Positions 1 to 7,293 of a DNA stretch of 14,190 nucleotides are shown piece by piece (the stretch's first letter is position 1; the number at the start of each line of letters is the position of its first letter). The notes under the pieces were generated by a model. It made no database searches, was not told the DNA's origin, and was given only the letters and a program-made list of their open reading frames with translations. The DNA lies in assembly GCF_000330505.1 (NCBI RefSeq), contig NW_004191915.1:20951-35140 (forward strand), written 5' to 3'. Origin of the DNA: Entamoeba invadens IP1 (Eukaryota > Evosea > Mastigamoebida > Endamoebidae). The position numbers and the translations under genes were made by a program.

Positions 1-128
1 TATCTTTTTCTCAACTCCGAATTTTCTTCCAAAATTTCATCAAATAAATACATAGACTTCCCGTTTTTATATATTTTGAAACATCCATTATAAAACAATA
101 ATTTCTCATGAAACGATTGATATTTCTT
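1..128 (-). pseudogene. Partial minus-strand coding-like segment running off the left edge
   Basis: On the minus strand, one frame stays open for 42 codons from just after a TAA (rc of 129-131) to the left edge. In-frame Met is at 53-51. The translation has a balanced, protein-like composition (for example FYNGCFKIYKNGKSMYLFDE, then EILEENSELRKR), unlike the surrounding low-complexity AT DNA. This could be the 5' part of a gene starting at the Met, a 3' exon of a spliced gene, or a remnant. I do not recognise the family. Whether it is a live gene or a fragment depends on sequence to the left of the window. Confidence 0.35.
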
Positions 129-210
129 TTAATTTTTCTTTTTCAATTCTTCATTTCTCAATTCTCAAAACTCTCAAATAAACCATTAACTCTAATAAAA
201 GTAACTATAA

Positions 211-324
211 TTAATGATTACGTTTCCATCTGTTCGATTTTTTCCTCCATTTCAAATACTTTTGTAATTGATTGAATTCGTTCTCTTCAAAAAATTCGGA
301 TGTCCATTTTCCATCAAGAAATCG
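211..324 (-). pseudogene. Short coding-like minus-strand remnant
   Basis: A minus-strand frame between stops at 325-327 and 211-213 is open for 37 codons and reads as protein-like sequence rich in charged and aromatic residues (WTSEFFEENEFNQLQKYLKW). It is in a different frame from the coding-like segment at 1-128. The two could be exons or frame-broken parts of one gene, but I see no Entamoeba-type GTTTGT donor joining them. Function unknown. It lies just upstream of the plus-strand LRR gene promoter. Confidence 0.25.
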
Positions 325-370
325 TTATTCTTAAATGATAAAAAAAAACTATATTTAATGATAAATTAAT

Positions 371-411
371 TATATATTAATGGTACCCGGGGCTTTGAAA
401 ACAAAAATTCA
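371..411 (+). promoter_or_regulatory. Core promoter of the LRR gene (TATA-like block plus initiator)
   Basis: The nine bases AAAAATTCA at 403-411 match the published Entamoeba initiator consensus exactly and sit 21 bases before the ATG at 432, fitting the short 5' leaders of this genus. A TATA-like AT block (TATATATTAA, 371-380) lies about 30 bases upstream of the initiator. The sequence between them (ttgaaaac) only loosely resembles a GAAC box. Expression has not been shown. Confidence 0.6.
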
Positions 412-431
412 AATATCCAGAAAACTGAGCG

Positions 432-2432
432 ATGGCGACGCCGTCAGCCTTCTCTTCCCGATTCAGTCGGACTAAGCAAAGCAGTTTGAACTTTCCTTCA
501 CGACCGTTTTTCTTAGAAAGTAGTGCGGAGTCATTGATCCCGTCATTGAGCGAAATCGTGTTAAATTCATTTGAGCGATTTCAATCCAATTTTTCGATGA
601 ATCAGTCGCACGCCCCTATCACTCTTCCCCCCGTTTTAGCGACAAAACTTGTGAAGAAAGTCTCGAACAACCCAAAAGCTACGGAGCAAGATTTGAACCT
701 CATTTTATATCGGATATTTGTGGGTGGGACGCGTCTTATTTCTGTCGATATAAATGGCACGCATTTATTGACCAAAGTGACGTGTTTAAACATGTTTCAG
801 TTATGTCAAAATGTTCACATCAGTACGCTTGATATATCGAATGCGAACTGTTCCTCATCTGAGTCATTAAGTGTGATGTTATCGAGTCTCAAATATTTGA
901 AATTTTTAAATGCGGACTCTTGTGTAGCCTTTGATGACAAATGTCTTCAAACCCTAGCGACTATTAAGGCTCCCATCGAAGTACTTTCCCTCTCCAATTG
1001 TCCCAAAATCACAGACGCTGGAATTCTCTTTTTAAATTCATATTCAAATCTGCAGAGTTTCAAAGGAAACAATTTACGACTGACTTCCTCGTCTTTTTGT
1101 GTGTTAAAAAACTTGAAGGAATTGGAGCTCTTTGGCTGCCAAAACCTCGACGACTTCTCCTTAGAAAAAATTTCTATGCAAAACCCTAATTTACTCTTTG
1201 TCTCCTTAGGCAATGCCCGGATATCGGACTTTGCTCTGCAGAAGTTCGTTCAGCGGTTAAATCCGAATTTGGAGCATTTGAATCTTTCGGGGTGTTCACA
1301 GGCATCGAATCTGACATTAGCCCAACTCTTCGACTCTCAATTTTCACTCAAATATTTGAACCTTTCGGGGTGCTTTAATTTGAACGGAGAGAAGATCTTA
1401 GAGACGTACCACCCGATGTTCCGTGGCACACTATTTAGATGGATGGAGAACTTGCGTTATTTGAACTTGTCTGCGTGCATTCAATTTTCTAACGAATTCA
1501 TTGGGACCATTTTAACAGCAACTCCACAAGTTACTACTCTCATCTTGGACGACACTTTTGTCGCAGACAATTCTTTAGAAGATTTTGTTAATGCGACAAT
1601 TCTCTTCAATGAAACTATTAGAAGAAGTCTCCACACCCCAGGAGCCAAAATTAAACCGTTTTCAATCTCTCTCAAAAGATGCACGAAAATCACTGATCGC
1701 GCCTTCGGCGCGTTATTTAAAGAAAGAGGAAACGACTTGACGTCTTTGAACATCTCCAATTCGGTCTCCCTCTCCCCACTCTCCTTAGCTATTTTGTCTC
1801 TCAACTCAAACTCTTTGACTGCTTTCTATGCAAGTAACAACGACTTCATTCCTGAGATCTCGTGGGTCAAATTCGTCGCTAATTGTAAATACCTTAAGAC
1901 TGTCTTTGTCTCAAATAACAGAGGAATCACTAACACAGTCTTATCCCAAATTGCTATCTCATGTCCACAAATATCTAATTTGGACATCTCGTCCTGTGTA
2001 TGTCTCAATGAGTACTCCGCAGGGATCATCGCTCAGATGCGAAGTTTGCAGTACCTGGACATCTCCTTTGATAGTACCATTGGCGAGAACGGCATAAGGA
2101 AAATCGCAAATTACTTGTTACGGCTGAATTACTTCGCTCTCCAAGGCATTTGCATTAACGACGGATATATCTTCATTGAACAAGCTGAGTTCTTGAACAC
2201 TTTGAAACTCAACTTCTCGCAGAACTGTTCAGACGATTTACTTAGAAATATCGCAGCGTACTGCCCGTTCTTGTCAAATATCGAACTCAGAATGTGCACG
2301 CAAATCACTGACAACGGTGTCGACTTATTACTCCAGAAGTGCAATAAAATTGGAAATATTACTCTAGGGGGAACGTCGGTATCCAAATTAAAAATGATAC
2401 AGCTAGTAAATATGGGACTCTTTGTAGCATAA
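432..2432 (+). CDS. Leucine-rich repeat protein, cysteine-containing (AMN1/F-box-LRR-like) type, 666 aa
   Basis: Probably a cytoplasmic or nuclear protein-interaction scaffold; no catalytic domain is visible. From about residue 130 to the end it is built of irregular 24-30-residue LRRs of the cysteine-containing class. Clear units are LSLSNCPKITDAGILFL (185-201), LNLSGCSQASNLTLAQL (283-299), LNLSGCFNL (309-317), LNLSACIQFSNEFI (344-357), a unit at 413-427 around RCTKITD, LDISSCVCLNEYSA (517-530) and IELRMCTQITDNGVDLL (617-633). The N-terminal 115 residues are Ser-rich, then contain a possible helical LP..LA..LV segment near 65-75 of the kind that precedes LRRs in F-box/LRR and Rad7-like proteins, but I cannot identify an F-box. 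There is no signal peptide or membrane segment. The ATG lies 21 bases after a perfect initiator element, which supports this start. Its GC content is visibly higher than the flanks. The exact partner or role is unknown. Confidence 0.88.
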   Translation: MATPSAFSSRFSRTKQSSLNFPSRPFFLESSAESLIPSLSEIVLNSFERFQSNFSMNQSHAPITLPPVLATKLVKKVSNNPKATEQDLNLILYRIFVGGTRLISVDINGTHLLTKVTCLNMFQLCQNVHISTLDISNANCSSSESLSVMLSSLKYLKFLNADSCVAFDDKCLQTLATIKAPIEVLSLSNCPKITDAGILFLNSYSNLQSFKGNNLRLTSSSFCVLKNLKELELFGCQNLDDFSLEKISMQNPNLLFVSLGNARISDFALQKFVQRLNPNLEHLNLSGCSQASNLTLAQLFDSQFSLKYLNLSGCFNLNGEKILETYHPMFRGTLFRWMENLRYLNLSACIQFSNEFIGTILTATPQVTTLILDDTFVADNSLEDFVNATILFNETIRRSLHTPGAKIKPFSISLKRCTKITDRAFGALFKERGNDLTSLNISNSVSLSPLSLAILSLNSNSLTAFYASNNDFIPEISWVKFVANCKYLKTVFVSNNRGITNTVLSQIAISCPQISNLDISSCVCLNEYSAGIIAQMRSLQYLDISFDSTIGENGIRKIANYLLRLNYFALQGICINDGYIFIEQAEFLNTLKLNFSQNCSDDLLRNIAAYCPFLSNIELRMCTQITDNGVDLLLQKCNKIGNITLGGTSVSKLKMIQLVNMGLFVA

Positions 2433-2960
2433 TAATTGGATGAACTAAATAATGGTCTAAATAGTAATTATCACAGTAAAAGGATTACATTGTATGAAAT
2501 TCAACATCGAAATTCAGTCAAATAAATTTTGTTTTTTCATATTATTGTTGTTATTTTTTGTACGGAAATAGATTTCTCGTTATTAACCGACATATCAATC
2601 AACTAATAATTTTAATAGTAAAAATAAAGTTTGAATAAAATATTTGTTGATGTTGATCTTCTTCATGGTATTAAAAATGTTGCCAATTTTAATAAGGTTA
2701 TCATTCAATTTTATTAAAGTTCTTATTGAATGGGTATAAATGTAAATAATCGTATGACACATAATATTTTACAATAACCAATTTATTTCCAATAAAAATT
2801 CATCAATTCATCATTAAACAATACACTGTTAGTAATGTTAATTTAAAAAATTCAAATAATAAAAATATGAATGTTGATATTCTAAGATTTTTAGATGTAA
2901 TTTGACAAGGTGTTGAATGTTAAATTGAATAAAGAATAAAAAACAAACAATAAAAACAAT
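2433..2960. other. AT-rich intergenic spacer
   Basis: This spacer separates the 3' end of the plus-strand LRR gene from the 3' end of the minus-strand small gene, so the two genes converge on it. It is low-complexity AT-rich DNA with many stops in all frames. I see no RNA gene or element. A short open stretch around 2640-2715 (+) is too weak to call. Confidence 0.6.
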
Positions 2961-3416
2961 TCAGCTTATTCTAATGTATTTCATATTGCACTTAAAATTA
3001 ACTCTTACCAACTTCATGTACCATTGACAACCAGACTCCATAATGTCATCAAATGTATAATTCTTTTGTTTTTCTGAAGACTTTTCATTGACATTTTTAA
3101 TACAAAGAATGCCATTTGTGTTGTCTATCACTACTTCAAATCCATTCTTTTTTAAAAGATCAATCACATAACAATCCCTGTAAATCATCGAATCATTTTC
3201 ATTAAATATCTTCTTTAAAGAGCCTCGCTTCTGTATGCCAACAACTCTAATTTCAAATGGAGATTTTTTCTTGTTGTCTATATAAATTGAATACCCACAC
3301 ATTCCAAGTAAAGTTACCATAAAAGACCGTACACACATATCATGATAAAACCGGTCATTCTCATCATTCTCTTCTTTAACAAATGATGGCAATTGAGTGT
3401 TCTTTTCGTTTGTCAT
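2961..3416 (-). CDS. Hypothetical protein, 151 aa, Entamoeba-type small protein of unknown function
   Basis: I do not recognise this protein. The frame is open further upstream to 3485, but only from a TTG codon. The first ATG is at 3416, giving a 151-aa product beginning MTNEKNTQLP, and I chose that start. The N-terminal 25 residues are polar and acidic, followed by a more hydrophobic segment (MCVRSFMVTLLGMCGYSIYI) and then alternating beta/alpha-looking segments (FEIRVVGI; VIDLLKKNGFEVVIDN; GILCIKNV). This could be a small alpha/beta fold. The C-terminus is Lys/Asn-rich. Near the 3' end a GTAAGAG follows the codons for YMKL (about 3011-3005), so an unspliced intron that truncates the predicted C-terminus cannot be excluded. 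The composition supports real coding, but expression is unproven. Confidence 0.55.
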   Translation of the reverse strand: MTNEKNTQLPSFVKEENDENDRFYHDMCVRSFMVTLLGMCGYSIYIDNKKKSPFEIRVVGIQKRGSLKKIFNENDSMIYRDCYVIDLLKKNGFEVVIDNTNGILCIKNVNEKSSEKQKNYTFDDIMESGCQWYMKLVRVNFKCNMKYIRIS

Positions 3417-3629
3417 TATTTTTTGTTTAACCAGATGATTATTAAAAATGATGTTTTTTATTTTGAATTTCTTTGTTTGTTCCAAGTTTATTTAAGGAAA
3501 AAATATATGGAAAGGAACAAATAAAAATAAATATTTGTCAAGTTAAATAGTATTATATATATAAACAGACTAAATTAATGCGCGACTTATCAATTATGAA
3601 AATGCATTTAAAAATATTAACAAAAATGA

Positions 3630-3741
3630 CATTTTTAAAGTTTTAAACTGAATTATGTCAAAATTAGTTTACTTAAAATTGCCATTTAAACTTCAAATAA
3701 TAGTTTTCAAATATAATCACCTAAAATTACAATTTTTATTT
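3630..3741 (+). pseudogene. Possible 5' remnant of the Rho-type GTPase pseudogene
   Basis: Very degraded. Around 3650-3690 one frame reads KLNYVKISLLKIAI, recalling the small-GTPase G1 region (KLVVVG...GKTSLL). A second frame at about 3680-3715 reads LPFKLQIIVFKYN, recalling the switch I context (FP..Y.PTVF.NY). Stops and frame changes lie between. The match is suggestive only because the clearer 3' part of such a GTPase lies directly on the other side of the 180-bp element. I give it low confidence. Confidence 0.25.
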
Positions 3742-3921
3742 CAATAAAAGCTCCCAAGAGCAGTACTTCTGAAGAGCGGGTTCTCTCAAGAACGGATTTT
3801 TTAGACTAAAACTAAAAATGGAGTTCTCTATCGAGCGGTAATTGAGGTTTGATTGGCTAAAAATGCCCGCTTTTGAGAGAACAAAATTCCCACATTTTCC
3901 CACTCTTGGGAGGTTTTACTG
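3742..3921. mobile_element. 180-bp MITE-like non-autonomous Tc1/mariner/pogo-type element
   Basis: The ends form imperfect terminal inverted repeats: CAATAAAAGCTCCCAAGAG (3742-3760) against the reverse complement of 3903-3921, CAGTAAAACCTCCCAAGAG, matching 17 of 19. A second inverted block sits at symmetric depth: 3780-3807 (GTTCTCTCAAGAACGGATTT...) against the reverse complement of 3855-3882 (GTTCTCTCAAAAGCGGGCAT...). A third copy of the motif, GTTCTCTATCGAGCGG, lies at 3823-3838. The right end is followed by TA (3922-3923), as in Tc1/mariner insertions, but the left flank is TT, so the duplication is decayed. No coding capacity. The CAGT terminus and the AACCTC...CTCTC...GCGG style are typical of Tc1/mariner/pogo superfamily ends. 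It differs in sequence from the termini of the large transposon at 6746-9257, so that element is not its source. Confidence 0.6.
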
Positions 3922-3929
3922 TATTTATT

Positions 3930-4275
3930 TCAAACATTTAAAGTTTAAAGAAACAAAATTAACCTTTATTTGGCTGTTACATTTTGGAATTGAATTGTTA
4001 TATATAAGTGCACTAACAATAAGCTCGAACAATATAATAGCGATTTTATTTTTTGTCCAATCATTTGAAACATTTGAGTGGTCAGACTAAATAATCAACA
4101 ATTTACAAAAGTTTAAATTCAGAACAGAACATTAAATTCTTGATAGTTGGAACACAAATAGACCTCGAAGACACACAAATTGTTCCAAGATCATTAGCAG
4201 AAGAACTCACTAAAAAAACAATTGTAAGTATGTTGAAACTGGAAGACAAGTGGATTAGTAAACCAATTCACTGAC
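3930..4275 (+). pseudogene. Rho-family small GTPase pseudogene, 3' half
   Basis: Three consecutive reading-frame segments resemble the order of a Rho/Rac GTPase. The first (about 3950-4090) reads KFKETKLTFIW, then YISALTISSNNIIAILFFVQ and SFETFEW, which matches the strand before the WDTAGQE switch II box, the LRPLSY region and the F.V....SFE.. segment. After a stop and frame change, 4122-4225 reads IKFLIVGTQIDLED and LAEELTKK. That contains the G4 motif in the TQxD form characteristic of Rho/Rac/Cdc42, followed by the LA..E helix. After another frame change, 4226-4255 reads KYVETGRQVD, resembling the G5 region (Y.E.SA...). The P-loop and the DTAGQ residues are not preserved, at least two frameshifts and a stop are present, and the C-terminal CaaX part is absent. 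It is therefore a dead copy. It directly abuts the 180-bp MITE. Confidence 0.5.
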
Positions 4276-5336
4276 TGGATATATATTGTATATAAATCTG
4301 GATGGTAAAATTCCAAAAAGTAAAATCGTTCAAACGAATAACCAAGTCATAAAATAAATGTTTAACTGTGTGATTTTATTGTTTTTATTTGTTTTTTATT
4401 AGTTGTGGTATTTATAATATTTTTTATTATAATTTGCGATGTATTTAACACTTATTATTGTTGTATCGCAAGTAAAATGATTTTAGTTTATAATATATAT
4501 TAAATTAGATGAATTTGTAGTAATTTAAATATTAACAATGACTATTAGTTATTTTTACAAGAGATTAATAACATTCAAAAGTTAAGATATGAACTATCTT
4601 AAAACAACATACTTAATTAATATTATTATATTACAAATTATTATAATAATAACATTATAACATCAATTAAATAGTTAATATAAATATTAAGTAATTAATC
4701 AAATGTAAAAATAAATAACCAGAAAGTGTGTTTGTTGTAATTATTATTCTTTGATTTTTGAAAGAGTCAACAAATTATAAAATCAGTGTTTATTTTTGAC
4801 AAATCAATAAGCTAAGTTAGACCATTTTTCTTTTCTATCATCTTTGATTTTTCTTTTGTTTTCATTTCCCAAAAACACAATTAAATTAAAAATAAACTAT
4901 AATATAACAATTTTATATAACTAAAAAAATATAATTAAACACATTTGAAACAAACAAAAAAGAAGGAAAAATAAAAACAACATGAATTATTTTTTAATCA
5001 AATCCCATATTCCCTTTAAATATTTAATTAGACTTATAACAATTGTTGTATAATGTTTTATTAATTTATATAATAAAATTGAAACAAAAACACTTATCCT
5101 ATTTTTCAATTATATGGAAGTTCTTTTTAATTGTTTTATTATATAATTGGAAAAACCAACTTTTGTGAAATTTCAATTTGTCTTCATAATTCCTTTTAAA
5201 AGAAATTAATTAAAAGCTGTATTATCTTAATATTAATAAAATGATACAAAACATTGAAACAAATTACAACCATTTAGGTATCTTTTTGAAAACAAAATAA
5301 TACTTTTTCCTTCATTCTGATTTTCTTGAGATTGGC
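4276..5336. other. AT-rich intergenic region without a clear gene
   Basis: About 1 kb of AT-rich, stop-dense DNA. The part at 4600-4710 is almost pure A/T with imperfect TAATTATTA-type palindromes. The only protein-like trace is on the minus strand at 4804-4881, described among the findings as a possible second GTPase remnant. I see no RNA genes, tandem arrays or transposon ends. Confidence 0.6.
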
Positions 5337-5358
5337 AATAAAAGGTATGTTTTGAACT
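5337..5358 (+). promoter_or_regulatory. Core promoter of the cysteine protease gene
   Basis: AATAAAAGG at 5337-5345 is a TATA-like block about 30 bases before the ATG at 5372. TTTTGAACT (5350-5358) contains the GAAC core that Entamoeba genes carry as a third core-promoter element. No exact AAAAATTCA initiator is present; transcription probably starts in the CAACAAACAC stretch close to the ATG. Assignment is by motif only. Confidence 0.45.
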
Positions 5359-5371
5359 ACAACAAACACAA

Positions 5372-6331
5372 ATGTTCGCTCTGATTTGCCTTCTTGTATC
5401 CTTTTCCAATTCGTTTGACTTTGATAATTGGGTATCTAAATTTGATAAACACTTCTCTGCTATCGAGTCATTACGAAGACGAGCCATTTTCGTTCAAAAT
5501 GCTAGATTCGTTGATGAATTCAACAAACATAACACGTTTAAGCTTGATGTTGATGGACCCTTTGCTGCTCATACTCACGAGGAATATCTCAAAACTTTGA
5601 AACGCAGTCATCAAGATTCGGAAGAAGAAGAAGACAATTCAGTCTCAACACAAAAAGAGTCTCTTAAATCCTTCCCAGAAACCTTGGATCTTAGAACACT
5701 CGGCAAAGTAACAAAAATTCGAGACCAAAATCCATGTGGTGGGTGTTATTCATTTGGTGCGCTCGCCTCACTTGAAGGGCGATTGTTATTCATAAAAGGT
5801 GATCCAAAAACATTGGACTTATCAGAGGAACAGGCCATTCGCTGTTCAGAAAACAATGGATGCAATGGTGGATTTGGGTATAAAGTTTATGATTATATAA
5901 AAGAAAATGGTATTGTCCAAGAAAAAGACTATCCTTTCACTGCTACTGATGGTGAATGTAAGGTCGATTTATCAAAGAAGTTTGCGACTGTTTCTGGATA
6001 CACCAAAGTTGCCAAAAGGAACAATGATGCTCTTAAAAGTGCACTAGTTGATGGTGTCGTTGATGTAGCTATCGACGCATCATCAGTCAAATTCCAATTG
6101 TACAAAACTGGTGTTTATCACGACACAAAATGCTCATCAGCAATTAATAGATTGAACCACGAAATTTCAGCAGTTGGATATGGAAATTTGAACGGAGAAG
6201 AATATTGGATTGTGAGAAACTCATGGGGAAGAAGCTGGGGAGATAAAGGATATATTCTTATGGCTATTGAAGGAAACACTTGTGGAGTTACTACAGACCC
6301 AGTCTATCCAACTGGGGTGAAATACATTTAA
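5372..6331 (+). CDS. Papain-family (C1A) cysteine protease, Entamoeba CP-A type, 319-aa preproenzyme
   Basis: Secreted or vesicular endopeptidase. Residues 1-13 (MFALICLLVSFSN) form a short signal peptide. The propeptide carries a correctly spaced ERFNIN-type helix (E32, R36, F40, N43, V47, N51). An acidic linker (EEEED, 84-88) precedes the mature domain, which starts near residue 98-102 before FPETLDLR. The catalytic set is complete: oxyanion Gln119, Cys125 in CGGCYSFG (122-129), His263 in LNHEISAVGYG and Asn283 in YWIVRNSWGRSWG. Tyr follows the catalytic Cys where papain has Trp, as I recall for amoebic CP-A enzymes. Structural motifs GCNGG (163-167) and CG near 304 are present. The length agrees with EhCP-A proteins of about 315 aa. 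Oddities are Leu in place of the usual Trp in the mature N-terminal DWR motif (DLR, 106-108) and Glu264 directly after the catalytic His. In Entamoeba these enzymes act in digestion, tissue damage and encystation. The reading frame is intact and uninterrupted. Confidence 0.95.
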   Translation: MFALICLLVSFSNSFDFDNWVSKFDKHFSAIESLRRRAIFVQNARFVDEFNKHNTFKLDVDGPFAAHTHEEYLKTLKRSHQDSEEEEDNSVSTQKESLKSFPETLDLRTLGKVTKIRDQNPCGGCYSFGALASLEGRLLFIKGDPKTLDLSEEQAIRCSENNGCNGGFGYKVYDYIKENGIVQEKDYPFTATDGECKVDLSKKFATVSGYTKVAKRNNDALKSALVDGVVDVAIDASSVKFQLYKTGVYHDTKCSSAINRLNHEISAVGYGNLNGEEYWIVRNSWGRSWGDKGYILMAIEGNTCGVTTDPVYPTGVKYI

Positions 6332-6743
6332 ACCACTCTTTCATTCATTTTTTCGTTTAGTAAACAAATTTGTCAAAATTACAGATCGAGTATTTACAGG
6401 GTGCCATAATTATTTTAAGAAATGAAATGAATTTGGCTCCCATTTTCATATCAATTATTATCAAGAAAAAAAAACAAATAAAAACCAAAAAAATAAAACC
6501 CGAATATTTTCTCATCAACCAATTCTTAAGTTTTTGGCACTTATTAAATATACAATCTGTATAATGATAAAGTCTGTCCATCAACCTTATTTATTCTATT
6601 AACCTTATTGATCGCCAAAAATAGGTTATTTATTGTTATACAGTTTTGTTTTTTAATTAATTTTGTTTATTAAAAATATTGGTTTTTATTTAATTTTCAA
6701 ATATTGGTGAAACCCAATTTTTGGACCAATTATATAATAACAA
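6332..6743. other. AT-rich spacer between the protease gene and the transposon
   Basis: Begins with a pyrimidine-rich stretch just after the protease stop (CTTTCATTCATTTTTTCG, 6338-6355), a likely 3'-UTR and processing region. The rest is AT-rich with only short chance ORFs on both strands. A small direct repeat, AAATATTGGT, occurs near 6675 and 6698. No gene or element is seen up to the TA target site at 6744-6745. Confidence 0.6.
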
Positions 6744-6745
6744 TA

Positions 6746-7218
6746 CAGTGCTCATTGGTTTCAAATTGATAATATTTTTTAATAAATTGATTATGTTTTT
6801 ATATTTATCGACAGTATTTTTTATGGTTTATATTGTATTTAATGAATTATATTACTATTAATGAAATAGATTGTGTTTTTTATAATTTATATTACTTTTA
6901 ATGAAATAGGCTGTGTTTTTTTATAAATTATATAGCATTTAATGAAAGTGATTATATTTGTAATAAATTATATGGCATTTTTCTAATTTATACAACATTT
7001 TTAGTAAAATCAATATTTTTTTTCTAAAATATATAGGATTTTTGATAACTTATATAACTTTTGTTTGAAAATGTTTTGCTTTTTTTTACAAATTATTGGA
7101 TATTCCCGAATATTAGGAATAAAAATACACATAATAAGCAAGTTATTATTTGTTAAAAATACTTAATATGTAACTATATTTATACTATTATATAACGAAA
7201 TTTTAATCTATTTTTATT
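6746..7218 (+). repeat. Left terminal inverted repeat, 473 bp
   Basis: Reverse complement of 8785-9257 over its full length, with no mismatch found by eye. The inner boundary is sharp: after TTTTTATT at 7211-7218 the arms diverge. From about 6840 to 7065 the arm contains degenerate units of about 40 bp, each with a TATAATTTATATTAC-like part and a TTTAATGAAATAG-like part, for example near 6840, 6880, 6922 and 6962. These subterminal repeats are candidate transposase binding sites. Confidence 0.93.
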
Positions 7219-7261
7219 TAGAACCTCTTCACAATGAGGATATTTTTTTTAACATAATTAT

Positions 7262-7273
7262 GTATATTTAAAT
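7262..7273 (+). promoter_or_regulatory. TATA-like element before the transposase gene
   Basis: GTATATTTAAAT resembles the Entamoeba TATA-like consensus GTATTTAAA and lies 20-32 bases upstream of the ATG at 7294. It is inside the unique part of the element, downstream of the left inverted repeat, so the transposon would carry its own promoter. Confidence 0.45.
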
Positions 7274-7293
7274 AACGGGCAAAAAATGATATC

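Noticed and set aside
947..2097. Several minus- and plus-strand ORFs of 60-110 codons within the LRR gene
   Set aside because: They overlap the well-supported LRR frame and have no independent evidence.
3417..3485. N-terminal extension of the small minus-strand protein
   Set aside because: The extension begins at TTG, not ATG; the first ATG is at 3416, and non-ATG starts are not expected in a eukaryotic gene without further evidence.
3842..4090. 82-codon plus-strand ORF
   Set aside because: It opens with TTG inside the MITE and continues into the decayed GTPase sequence, so it is a chance fusion of element and pseudogene.
4600..4710. AT-rich palindromes as a possible origin or transposon end
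   Set aside because: No consistent inverted ends or target duplication; the pattern is what almost pure A/T sequence gives by chance.
6357..6584. Open frames on both strands after the protease gene
   Set aside because: Low-complexity Lys/Ile/Phe-rich translations typical of AT-rich spacer, with no domain or promoter element.
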